From VXPW01 sp965115815 (lineage in GTDB: Bacteria > Pseudomonadota > Alphaproteobacteria > TMED109), in assembly GCA_965115815.1 (NCBI GenBank), contig OZ220465.1, forward strand, positions 2,790,001-2,854,000: 64,000 nucleotides of DNA, given 5' to 3'. Below the pieces are notes generated by a model. It did not search any database. It was not told the DNA's origin and saw only the letters and a program-made list of their open reading frames with translations. The stretch's first letter is position 1. Each line of letters begins with the position of its first letter. Shown here piece after piece: positions 40,254 to 49,322 of this stretch. The translations under genes and the position numbers were made by a program.

Positions 40254-41162
40254 TCAGAGGCTGTCGAAATAGGCGGTCAGACGCCGGCACAAGGCCCGAT
40301 CCGGGATCGGTCCCCGGCCGGCGAGCTGGTTTTCGCGAACGTGGTCCACGCGCGTGGTTGCCGGAATCGCCGCGGTCACGGCCGGCTCCGCCAAGATGAA
40401 CTTGAGCAGTACCTGCGCCCAGCTGCCCGCACCCAGTTCCGACGCCATCGCCGGCAGCGGAATCCCGGCCAGCTTCCGAATCAGCGATCCGCGTCGGAAC
40501 GGGCGGTTGACCATCACCGCAATGCCTTTCTCGCGGGCGAGCGGCAGCAGCCGGGCCTCCGCCTCCCGGTCCGCGAGGTTGTAGGTCAGCTGGACAAAAT
40601 CGACGGGCTGGGACGCCATGATCCGCTCGAGCTCATTGTGCCGACGGCCGTGCGAGGTGGTGACGCCGACATGGGCCAGTCGTCCGGCCTTCTGCAGGGC
40701 CAGAAGAAACTCGAGATTCGCCCTCCAGTCCACCAGGTTGTGCACTTGGAGGAGGTCGAACTGCCGGACTCCCCATCGCTGCCGGGTCCGCGCCAGCTGA
40801 CCTGCTGCTTCCGCACCCGGCGCCCAGATCTTGTCTGCTGCGAACACCCTGGCCGGTCCGCCGGCCCGCACCAGCGCATGGCCGATGGTGGCCTGCGAGG
40901 ATCCGTACATCGGCGACGAATCGATGATTCCGCCGCCGCCATCAAGAAACGCGCGGATGACCCGGGTCGACCGGTCGAGCAATACCGGGTCGGAGCCGAC
41001 GTTGAAGGTGATCCAGCTGCCGAGGCCGATCCCCGGAACGTCCACGCCGGTGGTCGGGATTCGCCGCCGACTCGGGGCCGCTCCGACCCTCGGGACCAAG
41101 CCCGGAAGCCCGGTCGCGGCCGCCAGGCCGGCAGCTCCCCGAAGCAGGGTGCGACGATTCAT
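40254..41162 (-). CDS. Tat-exported aldo/keto reductase family protein
   Basis: A 302-residue TIM-barrel oxidoreductase with a twin-arginine leader (MNRRTLLRGAAGLAAATGLPG). Family elements include GIGLGSWITF, GGGIIDSSPMYGSSQ with the catalytic Asp/Tyr pair, FAADKIW with the Lys, LLQVHN with the His, and IPATTRVDHVRENQ of the cofactor site. Export of an NADPH-type enzyme is unusual, but such Tat-tagged members occur. The substrate is unknown. The 303 bases upstream, to 41465, hold no recognisable gene. Confidence 0.87.
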   Translation of the reverse strand: MNRRTLLRGAAGLAAATGLPGLVPRVGAAPSRRRIPTTGVDVPGIGLGSWITFNVGSDPVLLDRSTRVIRAFLDGGGGIIDSSPMYGSSQATIGHALVRAGGPARVFAADKIWAPGAEAAGQLARTRQRWGVRQFDLLQVHNLVDWRANLEFLLALQKAGRLAHVGVTTSHGRRHNELERIMASQPVDFVQLTYNLADREAEARLLPLAREKGIAVMVNRPFRRGSLIRKLAGIPLPAMASELGAGSWAQVLLKFILAEPAVTAAIPATTRVDHVRENQLAGRGPIPDRALCRRLTAYFDSL

Positions 41163-41465
41163 CTCCCTTCGTCTCCTCCACTCCGGCGCCGCTTCCCTCA
41201 CCTCCCAAGGTGCCGGCCCGGGCCCGACGACCGGCGGCCATGCGTGCGTTCCGCAGTCGGCCCGCACCCGGGGGGTCCCGGCCACCAGCCCGCTGGTCGT
41301 CGACCGCATGAACCCTCCGGCTTCCGCCGAACCGTCCTCCCTCGCCGCTGCACGGGAACCTGCCGGCCGCCACGCCGTCTGGTTCCGGCGCACGGATCCC
41401 GGGGGACCGGGCGGTTCATCCGGCGACATACCGGCCGCCGCTGGACGGGCGCGGATGGAGGCGGC

Positions 41466-41738
41466 TCACGATCCGGGCATTCGCACAGCCGGTGGTTCGG
41501 CAGTGCAGGAATCCGCGCCGCAGCGAATCCGGACGCTCGGCACCAGCGAACCGTCGGCGCAGTTCACGGCGTACACGACATCCGCCCCCTCGTTCCCCCG
41601 TCGCCGGACCTCCGGTTCCATGCACCCGGCGTCGACCGCGGCCGCACGTGCCAGCGGCCCGTGCTCGATCATCGCGACCGACGGAACGGCGGCGAGCACC
41701 GCCGCCATCGCAACCGGCCAAGCCGTGCACCGGCGCAT
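41466..41738 (-). CDS. Small exported protein of unknown function
   Basis: A 90-residue protein with a signal peptide (MRRCTAWPVAMAAVLAAVPSVA) and four Cys in the mature part (DAGCMEP, AVNCADG, IRCGADSC). A GGGAG lies 6 nt before the ATG at 41738. I recognise no family; paired disulfides in the periplasm seem likely. It is divergent from the CoA transferase. Confidence 0.55.
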   Translation of the reverse strand: MRRCTAWPVAMAAVLAAVPSVAMIEHGPLARAAAVDAGCMEPEVRRRGNEGADVVYAVNCADGSLVPSVRIRCGADSCTAEPPAVRMPGS

Positions 41739-41840
41739 GGGGCTCTCCCGAAACGAAAGGACGGAGGCCGGTCCGGCCGACCCGCGGTCGTCCCCATTGT
41801 ATCGTAGACACGAAGCTCGGGCGGCACTCGGGACGGAGTC

Positions 41841-42971
41841 ATGCACGTTCTGGAAGGAATCAGGATTCTCGACTTCACGACCCTGCTCCCGGGACCGCTC
41901 GCCACCCTGGTGCTGGCAGAGGCCGGGGCCGAGGTGATCAAGATCGAGCGTCCGGGCGGCGACCCGATGCGGCGCGCTCCCCCGTTCGTCGACGGGGAAA
42001 GCGTCGCCTTCGCGATGCTGAATCGCGGGAAACGGAGCATCGAGGTCGATCTCAAGGCGCCGGAAGCCGCCGGCCGCGTGCGGACCCTCGCCGCCACCGC
42101 CGACGTGCTCGTCGAGCAGTTTCGCCCGGGGGTCATGGACCGCCTGGGCGTCGGGTACGAAGTCGTCCGCAGCACCAACCCGAAATGCGTCTACTGCGCC
42201 ATCAGCGGCTACGGTCAGGACGGCCCGCGCGCCGAGGTCGCCGGACACGATCTCAACTACGTTGCGGAAGCCGGCCTGCTGGGCCTGACGGCGGGTCGGG
42301 ACGGCCAGCCGACGATGCCGCACGCCCAGCTGGCCGACATCGGTGCCGGCAGCTACCCCGCGGTGATCAATATCCTGCTGGCCCTGTACCGTGCCCGCAC
42401 CACGGGCCGCGGCGCCTACCTGGACATCGCGATGACCGAGCAGTCCTTCCCGTTCCTGTGGCAGGCGCTGGCCCACGGGTGGGCGACAGGCGCGATGCCC
42501 GGTCCCAACACACTCCCGCTTTCCGGCGGGAGCCCGCGGTACGGCCTCTATCCTACGGCCGACGGGCGGATGGTTGCGCTGGGTGCCCTCGAAGACCGGT
42601 TCTGGTCCAATTTCTGTGCCCTCGTCGACCTGCCGGAAGCGCTCCGGAACGACACTCGCGATCCCGAAGCCACCCGCCGGGGGGTCCGGGCCGCCGTCGC
42701 CGCCCACCCGGCCTCCTACTGGCGTTCCCGGCTGCGCAACGCCAAGCACCTGTGCTGCACGCTGGTGCCGACGCTCGCCGAAGCGATCGAGGATCCGCAG
42801 TTCGCCGAGCGCGGGATCTTTGCCGCCGAGATTGCTGTGGGCCGGAAAGCACGACTGCCGGCCGTACCGGTCCCGCTCGCACCCGGCGTGCCCCGGCGTA
42901 CGGGGGCAGGCCGTCCGCCGACCCGGGCCCCGCGCCTCGGCGACGCCAACTCCCTGCTGCCGGCACCTTGA
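41841..42971 (+). CDS. CaiB/BaiF family CoA transferase
   Basis: A 376-residue family III CoA transferase or alpha-methylacyl-CoA racemase-like enzyme. It opens LEGIRILDFTTLLPGPLATLVLAEAGAEVIKIERPGGD and carries the catalytic Asp in AQLADIGAGSYPAV (about residue 170), with MLNRGKRSIEVDLK and GQDGPRAEVAGHDLNY of the fold. The length, under 400 residues, and PRYGLYPTADGRMVALGALEDRFW favour the racemase-like branch. Its stop overlaps the next gene as TTGA. Confidence 0.9.
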   Translation: MHVLEGIRILDFTTLLPGPLATLVLAEAGAEVIKIERPGGDPMRRAPPFVDGESVAFAMLNRGKRSIEVDLKAPEAAGRVRTLAATADVLVEQFRPGVMDRLGVGYEVVRSTNPKCVYCAISGYGQDGPRAEVAGHDLNYVAEAGLLGLTAGRDGQPTMPHAQLADIGAGSYPAVINILLALYRARTTGRGAYLDIAMTEQSFPFLWQALAHGWATGAMPGPNTLPLSGGSPRYGLYPTADGRMVALGALEDRFWSNFCALVDLPEALRNDTRDPEATRRGVRAAVAAHPASYWRSRLRNAKHLCCTLVPTLAEAIEDPQFAERGIFAAEIAVGRKARLPAVPVPLAPGVPRRTGAGRPPTRAPRLGDANSLLPAP

Positions 42972-43381
42972 CCCGCGTCCTGCTCGTCCGGGAACCGGGG
43001 ACTCCGGTGCCTGCCCCGGACGACCGCACCACGGTCGCCGTACTCGACCTGCCGCCGGCCGGCCTCCCGACCCCGGCCGCAACGCGCACGCTGGAAGCGG
43101 TGCGCACGAGCTGCGCCGACGCGATCGTGCTGGCCCTTCCCGACCGCCGCGCGGGGCCCGAACAGGCCGCGTTCGTCCAGCTGCTGCTGGACACCGCGCG
43201 CGTGCCCTCCGTGCTCGGATGTCCGCACAATCTGTACGGCGGTGCGCCCGCCGCGGACCGCGACGCGCTCGCCGCTGCCCTCGGCCGCGCCACCGCCGTT
43301 CTGCACGGGTTCGGCGCGAGGACCGTCGAACTGGCGCTGCAGGCCGCCGTCCGGCTGGCGCAACCGCGGCCCGGAACCTGA
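42968..43381 (+). CDS. Hypothetical protein between CoA transferase and hisC
   Basis: A 137-residue frame starting at TTG that overlaps the preceding stop and ending 3 nt before hisC. The pattern (TRVLLVREPGT..., TVAVLDLPPAG, DAIVLALPDRR, VPSVLGCPHNLYGG) suggests an alternating alpha/beta domain. The tight spacing on both sides supports a real coding sequence. No family assigned. Confidence 0.5.
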   Translation: MTRVLLVREPGTPVPAPDDRTTVAVLDLPPAGLPTPAATRTLEAVRTSCADAIVLALPDRRAGPEQAAFVQLLLDTARVPSVLGCPHNLYGGAPAADRDALAAALGRATAVLHGFGARTVELALQAAVRLAQPRPGT

Positions 43382-43384
43382 CGG

Positions 43385-44476
43385 ATGTCTCCCGTGCCGC
43401 GCGCATCGGTGCTTGCCATCTCGCCCTACCGGCCCGGGAGCTCCGGCGACCGGCGCTCCGGCCGGGTCATCAAGCTGTCCTCCAACGAGACCCCGCTCGG
43501 GACCAGCCCCAAGGCCGCCGCCGCCGCCCGGGCGGCCGTTGCCGATCCATCGCGCTATCCGGAGCCGGGTGCGACTGCCCTCCGGGAGGCCCTGGCCGAT
43601 CGCCACGGACTGGATCCGAACCGGATCGTCTGCGGCAACGGCTCGGACGAACTCCTGGGGCTGCTCGCCCTCGCGTACGCCGGTCCCGGCGATGAAGTGC
43701 TGTACAGCCGGCACGGGTTCCTGATGTACCCGATCGCCGCCCGCATGGCCGGTGCCACCCCCGTCTCGGTTCCCGAAACCGACCTCACGGTCGACGTGGA
43801 GGCGATGGTGGGGGCGGCGACGCACCGCACCCGGGTGTGCTTCATCGCCAACCCCAACAACCCGACCGGTACCGCCTTGGATCTCACCGGCCTCCGCCGG
43901 CTGCGGGCCGGCCTTCCGAAGCGGTGCCTGCTGGTGATCGATTCTGCGTACGCCGAATACGCGGAGATGGAAGGCTACGACGACGGGGGCGCCCTGGTCC
44001 GTGAACGCGACGACGTGGTCGTCACCCGGACCTTCTCGAAGATCTTCGGTCTTGCCGGCCTGCGCCTCGGATGGGCCTGCGGCCCCGACCGCGTGATCGA
44101 TGCTCTCCATCGGGTGCGCGGCCCCTTCAACGTCAACGCTGCCGCCCAGGCCGCCGGACGGGCGGCGGTCGCCGACCGCGAGTTCCTGCTCCGCGCCCAG
44201 GACCACAACCGCCGGCACCGCCACCGGCTGGAGGACTCGCTGCGGGAACTCGGGCTGAGCGTGCGACCCGGGGTCGCCAATTTCGTCCTGGCCGAGTTCG
44301 AACCGGGCAGCCCGAGGTCGGCGGAAGCAGCCTACGCCCATCTGGCCGGGCAGGGCATCTTTGGCCGTCGCGTCGCCGACTACGGGCTGCCGCATCACCT
44401 GCGTTTCACGGTCGGCCTTGAGAACGAGAACCGCACCCTGATCGCCACGCTCGCGGACTTTCTCCGGGGCGCGTAG
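43385..44476 (+). CDS. hisC: Histidinol-phosphate aminotransferase
   Basis: A 363-residue PLP enzyme of the class I/II aminotransferase fold, catalysing the glutamate-dependent step of histidine synthesis. Visible are IKLSSNETPLGTSPKA, CGNGSDELLGLLALAYAGPG, NPNNPTGTALDL, and the PLP Lys in TRTFSKIFGLAGLRLGW. The length and N-terminal SPYRPG pattern match HisC. It follows the hypothetical gene by 3 nt. Confidence 0.92.
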   Translation: MSPVPRASVLAISPYRPGSSGDRRSGRVIKLSSNETPLGTSPKAAAAARAAVADPSRYPEPGATALREALADRHGLDPNRIVCGNGSDELLGLLALAYAGPGDEVLYSRHGFLMYPIAARMAGATPVSVPETDLTVDVEAMVGAATHRTRVCFIANPNNPTGTALDLTGLRRLRAGLPKRCLLVIDSAYAEYAEMEGYDDGGALVRERDDVVVTRTFSKIFGLAGLRLGWACGPDRVIDALHRVRGPFNVNAAAQAAGRAAVADREFLLRAQDHNRRHRHRLEDSLRELGLSVRPGVANFVLAEFEPGSPRSAEAAYAHLAGQGIFGRRVADYGLPHHLRFTVGLENENRTLIATLADFLRGA

Positions 44477-44560
44477 ACGCCGCGACCGGACCTGCCTGTT
44501 ACAGTGCCGACCCCCGCAATCCCCGGCCAGGGAGAACCTCCCGGCCCGCCGGAGGTTCCC

Positions 44561-45196
44561 ATGAAGCTCTATACCTTCGCGCCGGCCCCCAATCCCCGGC
44601 GCATGCACATGTTTCTCGCGGAGAAAGGGATCGAACTGGAACAGGTGGAGGTGCGGATCCGCGAGGGCGCCAACCTGACCCCTTCGTACTCGTCGTTCAA
44701 CCCGCTCCGTACCGTCCCGGTGCTGGAGTTCGATGACGGCCGCACGATCACGGAGAGCATCGCAATCTGCCGGTACTTCGAAGCGGTGCAGCCGGAGCCC
44801 GCACTGTTCGGCCGGACGCCGCTCGAGAAGGGCATGGTCGAGAACTGGCATCGCCGCGTGGAACTCGAGGGTCTGCAGGCCGTCGCCGAGACGCTGCGGA
44901 ACAGCAGTCCCCGGTTCGCCGACCGGGCCCTGACCGGCCCGAGGGACTATGCCCAGATCCCGGCTCTCGCCGAGCGCGGACGGGCCCGGATCGGCTGCTG
45001 GTTCGAAGATCTGGACGCCCACCTCGCCGACAGCCCCTACCTCGCGGGCGACGACTTCTCGATGGCCGACATCTCGGCCTATGTCACGGTGGGGTTCGCG
45101 AAGGTCGTGCAGGTCCGGCCCAGCGACTCGCTGGCGCATCTCGCACGGTGGCGCACAGCCATCGATTCCCGCCCCTCGTCGCGGGTCGGGACGTGA
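44561..45196 (+). CDS. Glutathione S-transferase family protein
   Basis: A 211-residue protein. The N-terminal thioredoxin fold holds NPRRMHMFLAEKGIELEQVEV and the TVPVLEFDDGRTITESIAICRY cis-Pro/glutathione-binding stretch; the C-terminal helical domain contains YLAGDDFSMADISAYVTVGFAK. The ATG at 44561 is preceded by GGAGGTTCCC, a good ribosome-binding site. The substrate is unknown. Confidence 0.9.
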   Translation: MKLYTFAPAPNPRRMHMFLAEKGIELEQVEVRIREGANLTPSYSSFNPLRTVPVLEFDDGRTITESIAICRYFEAVQPEPALFGRTPLEKGMVENWHRRVELEGLQAVAETLRNSSPRFADRALTGPRDYAQIPALAERGRARIGCWFEDLDAHLADSPYLAGDDFSMADISAYVTVGFAKVVQVRPSDSLAHLARWRTAIDSRPSSRVGT

Positions 45197-45266
45197 CCGG
45201 CTGGAGGATTCCCACCGCCCGCGCCATATCGTGCATGCAACCCCGGCTTCAGCGGAGCAACTTCCC

Positions 45267-46700
45267 ATGGCCCGACCCGACTCCCGCGAGGATCTCCTCG
45301 CCGACCTCGGCGGTCTCGACCGCGACCAGACCCTGCCCGTCGTCGAACAGGCGCTGACCGGCGCCGACGACGGCGAGCTCTTTCTCGAAAACGCGCGTTC
45401 CGAAAGCCTCACACTGGATGACGGGCATATCCGCTCGGCCGCGTTCCACCACGCCCGGGGGTTCGGCCTGCGGGCCGTGATCGGAGAACGGACCGCCTAC
45501 GCCCACTCGTCGGACGTCAGCGTCGACTCCCTGCGGCGGGCGGCGGACACCGTGCAGTCGGTCACCCGCGGAGCCGCGGGGACGGTGGAAGTGGCGCCTC
45601 CGCCTGCCAACGAACGCCGCTACAGCGATGCGGATCCGATCGGCGCCGTGCCGTTCCAGCAGAAGGTGGAGCTCCTGTCGGAGATCGATCGCTACGCCCG
45701 GGCGCTTGATCCCCGGGTCCGGCAGGTGTCCGCCACCCTCTCGGGCTCGCACCAGTCCGTGGGCATCGTCCGGGCCGGCGGCGCCGAGGCGACCGATGTC
45801 CGGCCGCTGGTGCGTCTGAACGTCAACGTGGTGGTGCAGGCCGGGGAGCGGATGGAGAGCGGCGCCTACGGATCCGGGGGGCGGCACGGCTATGCGGTGC
45901 TGCTGGACCGTAACACGTGGAGCCATCACATCGACGAGGCGCTCCGCCAAGCGCTGATCCTGCTGGATGCACGGGCGGCGCCGGCCGGCGAAACCGATGT
46001 CGTGCTCGGTCCGGGCTGGCCGGGCATCCTGCTTCACGAGGCCATCGGCCACGGCTTGGAGGGCGACTTCAACCGCAAGCGAACCAGCGTGTTCAGTTCC
46101 CTCATGGGCGAACGCGTGGCCAACGAGAACATCACCGTGGTCGACGACGGGACGATGGACGGACGACGCGGCTCGCTGACGATGGACGACGAGGGGACGC
46201 CGGCCCAGAACACCACCCTGATCGAACGAGGCCGGGTGGTGGGGTACATGCAGGATCGCCAGAATGCGCGGCTGATGGGCACGGCATCCACCGGCAACGG
46301 GCGGCGGCAGAGCTACGCCCACCAGCCCATGCCGAGGATGCGCAACACCCTGATGATGGCCGGCCGAGAGGATCCGGAAGAGATCGTTCGGTCGGTCCGG
46401 CGAGGCCTCTATGCCAAGAGCTTCGCCGGCGGTCAGGTGGACATCACCAACGGGAAGTTCGTCTTTTCGGCAAGCGAAAGCTACCTGATCGAGGACGGGA
46501 AGATCACCTGCCCGGTCAAGGGCGCGACGCTGATCGGCTCCGGATTCGAAGTGCTGAAGAAGGCCACGCTGATCGGGAACGACCTGCAGATGGATCCGGG
46601 GATCGGCAGCTGCGGCAAGCAGGGACAGCTGGTTCCCGTGGGCGTCGGCCAGCCGACCATGCTGGTGCACGGCCTGACCGTCGGCGGCACCGATGCCTGA
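45267..46700 (+). CDS. tldD: Metalloprotease TldD
   Basis: A 477-residue protein, the standard TldD length. The zinc site is HEAIGHGLEGDFNRK (HExxxH, about residues 256-260), with further conserved VVDDGTMDGRRGSLTMDDEGTP and GIGSCGKQGQLVPVGVGQPT. TldD acts with TldE/PmbA in processing of peptides and protein quality control. The ATG at 45267 begins family similarity. It converges on the M67 peptidase gene with only 7 bases between stops. Confidence 0.95.
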   Translation: MARPDSREDLLADLGGLDRDQTLPVVEQALTGADDGELFLENARSESLTLDDGHIRSAAFHHARGFGLRAVIGERTAYAHSSDVSVDSLRRAADTVQSVTRGAAGTVEVAPPPANERRYSDADPIGAVPFQQKVELLSEIDRYARALDPRVRQVSATLSGSHQSVGIVRAGGAEATDVRPLVRLNVNVVVQAGERMESGAYGSGGRHGYAVLLDRNTWSHHIDEALRQALILLDARAAPAGETDVVLGPGWPGILLHEAIGHGLEGDFNRKRTSVFSSLMGERVANENITVVDDGTMDGRRGSLTMDDEGTPAQNTTLIERGRVVGYMQDRQNARLMGTASTGNGRRQSYAHQPMPRMRNTLMMAGREDPEEIVRSVRRGLYAKSFAGGQVDITNGKFVFSASESYLIEDGKITCPVKGATLIGSGFEVLKKATLIGNDLQMDPGIGSCGKQGQLVPVGVGQPTMLVHGLTVGGTDA

Positions 46701-46707
46701 CGCCGGA

Positions 46708-47139
46708 TCAGTGCTCCAGGACGGTCAGGGGAAGTTCCCGGAAGTCGCCGCGGAGGGCCAGCCAGGCCCGAACCTCCCACCGCGGCCCGGATCCCGCGAT
46801 CAACCAGACCAGCCCGGGCTCGTTCAGACAGCGCCGGTCCGTCTCCGAAGGAGCGGCGGTTCCGGACGGGTGGGAGTGGTACACGCCCACCAGCGGTTCG
46901 GCGCCGCTCCGGGCCGCGCGCTGCACGCGCAGCCGGACGGCGGGATCGACTTCGAACCTGCGCACCGGATCGGACGCGAGGTTGCGACTCGGGACGCAGC
47001 CGCTGAGCATGATTCGATCGGACCCCGCCCGCCCGAGCAGCAGCCCGCAGGCCTCTTCGGGGGCCGCCGCCTCGGACGCCGCACGCACGCTCTCAAGCAA
47101 CGACCGCGGGGCCGTCACGCAGGGACCGGAATCAGGCAT
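46708..47139 (-). CDS. M67 (Mov34/MPN/JAMM) family metallopeptidase
   Basis: A 143-residue JAMM-type peptidase: the Glu in PEEACGLLLGRAG, the HSHPSG metal-binding pair and downstream Asp in SETDRRCL are all present. Related bacterial enzymes remove C-terminal residues from ubiquitin-like sulfur carriers (Mec+ type), so a role in sulfur-transfer biosynthesis is possible but not shown. The ATG at 47139 overlaps the end of the small membrane gene by 8 nt. Confidence 0.87.
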   Translation of the reverse strand: MPDSGPCVTAPRSLLESVRAASEAAAPEEACGLLLGRAGSDRIMLSGCVPSRNLASDPVRRFEVDPAVRLRVQRAARSGAEPLVGVYHSHPSGTAAPSETDRRCLNEPGLVWLIAGSGPRWEVRAWLALRGDFRELPLTVLEH

Positions 47140-47302
47140 GCGGATCGTCGGCCGGGACCGTCGGGGCGCCGGCACCCCCCTGACCTGCAAGATCGACCAG
47201 GACCGCGATGAGCACCGCCGTGCCGGCCAGGATGGCAGCCCCCATGACGATCACCACAGCCAGCAGGATGCGCTCGGTTCTCGCTTGAAGGAGTTTCCGC
47301 AC
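47132..47302 (-). CDS. Small single-pass membrane protein
   Basis: A 56-residue frame from GTG 47302 with GGAGG 5 nt upstream. A basic N-terminus (RKLLQARTER) precedes one hydrophobic helix (ILLAVVIVMGAAILAGTAVLIAV, given in part), then a short tail. It overlaps the M67 peptidase start. The start codon faces that of rluD with 2 bases between. Function unknown; similar small proteins occur beside rluD in alphaproteobacteria. Confidence 0.6.
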   Translation of the reverse strand: MRKLLQARTERILLAVVIVMGAAILAGTAVLIAVLVDLAGQGGAGAPTVPADDPHA

Positions 47303-47304
47303 CC

Positions 47305-48333
47305 GTGCCTCCCACCGGTCCGGTCCGCGAAATCGACTGGATCGTACCGCAGAACACGCCCCCGATGCGGATCGACCGGCTGGTGGCGGCAACCATCGGG
47401 ACCCTCAGCCGATCGCAGGCGAGGTCCCTGATCGAACAAGGGAACGTGACCGTGGACGGAGCCGTCGAATCCAGCCCTTCTGCCCTCGCCCGTCCCGATG
47501 TCCGGATCGCGGTCCGCATTCCACCGCCGCCCCCGGCCGACCCCCGCCCGGCGCTCCTCCCGCTCGATATCGCCTACGAGGACGAACACCTCATCGTCAT
47601 CAACAAACCGCCGGGCCTGGTCGTCCACCCGGCTCCGGGCCGCCGCGGCGATACCCTCGTCGACGCCCTGCTCGCTCACTGCGGAGACCGTCTCTCGGGC
47701 ATCGGCGGCGGAACCCGGCCCGGCATCGTGCACCGTCTGGACCGGGATACGTCCGGCCTGCTGGTCGCGGCCAAGACCGACGAGTCCCATATCCGGCTGG
47801 CGGCGGCAATCTCCGCCCGGGAGGTGAAGCGCATCTACCAGGCCGTCTGCTGGGGCCTGCCGGTCCCCCGAACCGGCCGCATCGAGCGGCCCATCGGCCG
47901 CCATCCCCGGCACCGCACCCGCATGGCCGTCGTGGCGCAGGGCGGACGAACAGCGGACACGCACTACCGCACACGGTTCGATGTCGGCGGGAAGGTGAGC
48001 CTGCTGGAGTGCCGGTTGGGGACCGGCCGAACCCACCAGATCCGCGTGCATCTGGCGTCGGCGGGCTGTCCGCTGATCGGCGACACGCTGTACTGCCGGG
48101 CCCGCACCCCTTCCGCCAGCCTGGGCCCGGCCCTCCGGACCAGCCTTCGCGCCTTTCCCCGGCAGGCCCTGCATGCGCACCGGCTCGCATTCCTTCACCC
48201 CGTCACCGGCGTTCCGCTGCGCCTGACCGCCGCCCCTCCGCGCGATCTCGGGATTCTGCTGCAAACCCTGCAGGCCGCACGGCACGACGAACCCGCATCC
48301 CTTGCCAGAACCGCGCCCGAACGGCATCTATAG
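47305..48333 (+). CDS. rluD: RluA-family 23S rRNA pseudouridine synthase (RluD-like)
   Basis: A 342-residue enzyme. The N-terminal S4 domain (MRIDRLVAATIGTLSRSQARSL...GNVTVDG) is followed by the synthase core with YEDEHLIVINKPPGLVVHP, the catalytic Asp in GIVHRLDRDTSGLLV, LECRLGTGRTHQIRVH and QALHAHRLAFLHP. The two-domain layout matches RluD, which modifies helix 69. The GTG at 47305 has AAGGAG about 11 nt upstream. rpoH follows 56 nt later, an arrangement typical of alphaproteobacteria. Confidence 0.92.
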   Translation: MPPTGPVREIDWIVPQNTPPMRIDRLVAATIGTLSRSQARSLIEQGNVTVDGAVESSPSALARPDVRIAVRIPPPPPADPRPALLPLDIAYEDEHLIVINKPPGLVVHPAPGRRGDTLVDALLAHCGDRLSGIGGGTRPGIVHRLDRDTSGLLVAAKTDESHIRLAAAISAREVKRIYQAVCWGLPVPRTGRIERPIGRHPRHRTRMAVVAQGGRTADTHYRTRFDVGGKVSLLECRLGTGRTHQIRVHLASAGCPLIGDTLYCRARTPSASLGPALRTSLRAFPRQALHAHRLAFLHPVTGVPLRLTAAPPRDLGILLQTLQAARHDEPASLARTAPERHL

Positions 48334-48389
48334 GAACCCGTCTTCCTCCGCGCCTCCCTCTCCCGGGGGCGTTTCCGGACCGTCCGCGC

Positions 48390-49322
48390 ATGGCCAATCT
48401 CGCTCTGCCCGTCCTCGCCCAAACCGGACTCGCACGCTATCTCAAGGAGATCCACCGGTTCCCGATGCTGAGCCGGGACGAGGAGTACACGGAAGCCACC
48501 GCCTGGCGCCAACACCAGGACATCGACGCGGCCCATCGGCTGGTCACCAGCCACCTGCGCCTCGCCGCGAAGATCGCGATGCGGTTCCGGGGATACGGCT
48601 TGCCCGTCACCGATCTCATTCAGGAAGCGAACATCGGCCTGATGGAGGCCGTCAAGCGGTTTGATCCGGACCGGGGGTTTCGGCTCTCCACCTATGCCAT
48701 GTGGTGGATCCGGGCCGCCGTCACGGAGTATGTCCTGCACTCTTGGTCGCTCGTGAAGATCGGTACCACGGCCGCCCAGAAAAAGCTGTTCTTCGGACTT
48801 CGCCGAATGAAGAGCGACCTCCAGCTCATCGACGGCGGCGACCTCGCGCCCAAACAGGTCGAGGAGATCGCCCGGCGCATGGAGGTTCCCGAACGGGAAG
48901 TCGTGTCCATGAACCGACGCCTCGCCGGCACGGACCAGTCGCTCAACGCCCCGGTGGGGGAGGCGGAGGACGGATCGGAATGGATCGACTGGGTCGAAAG
49001 CGACGAGGACGACATCGAGGAGGCACTGGCCGAATCGGAAGAACTGGCGCAACGACGGGCCCTTCTGGGCCGGGCCCTCGCCGAACTCAACGACCGCGAA
49101 CGTCGGATCTTCACCGCCCGGCGATTGTGGGAGACTCCGCGTACGCTCGAATCGCTGAGCAACGAGTTCGGCGTCAGCCGCGAACGGATTCGTCAGATCG
49201 AGGTCCGTGCCTTCCAGAAGGTGCAGGCCTCCATGCGCGACGCCGTCGCACGACACGAACCCGTCCCCGGAAGATTGAAGGCCCTGCCGCCATCGGATCG
49301 GGTCATCGTCGCAGCCTCCTGA
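48390..49322 (+). CDS. rpoH: RNA polymerase sigma-32 factor RpoH
   Basis: A 310-residue heat-shock sigma factor. Region 2 has LVTSHLRLAAKIAMRFRGYGLPVTDLIQEANIGLM and FRLSTYAMWWIRAAVTEYVL; the RpoH box is QKKLFFGLRRMK; region 4 has ALAELNDRERRIFTARRLWE and LESLSNEFGVSRERIRQIEVRAF. The ATG at 48390 begins the family start (MANLALPVLAQTGLARYLKEI). It directs chaperone and protease genes after heat stress. Confidence 0.95.
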   Translation: MANLALPVLAQTGLARYLKEIHRFPMLSRDEEYTEATAWRQHQDIDAAHRLVTSHLRLAAKIAMRFRGYGLPVTDLIQEANIGLMEAVKRFDPDRGFRLSTYAMWWIRAAVTEYVLHSWSLVKIGTTAAQKKLFFGLRRMKSDLQLIDGGDLAPKQVEEIARRMEVPEREVVSMNRRLAGTDQSLNAPVGEAEDGSEWIDWVESDEDDIEEALAESEELAQRRALLGRALAELNDRERRIFTARRLWETPRTLESLSNEFGVSRERIRQIEVRAFQKVQASMRDAVARHEPVPGRLKALPPSDRVIVAAS

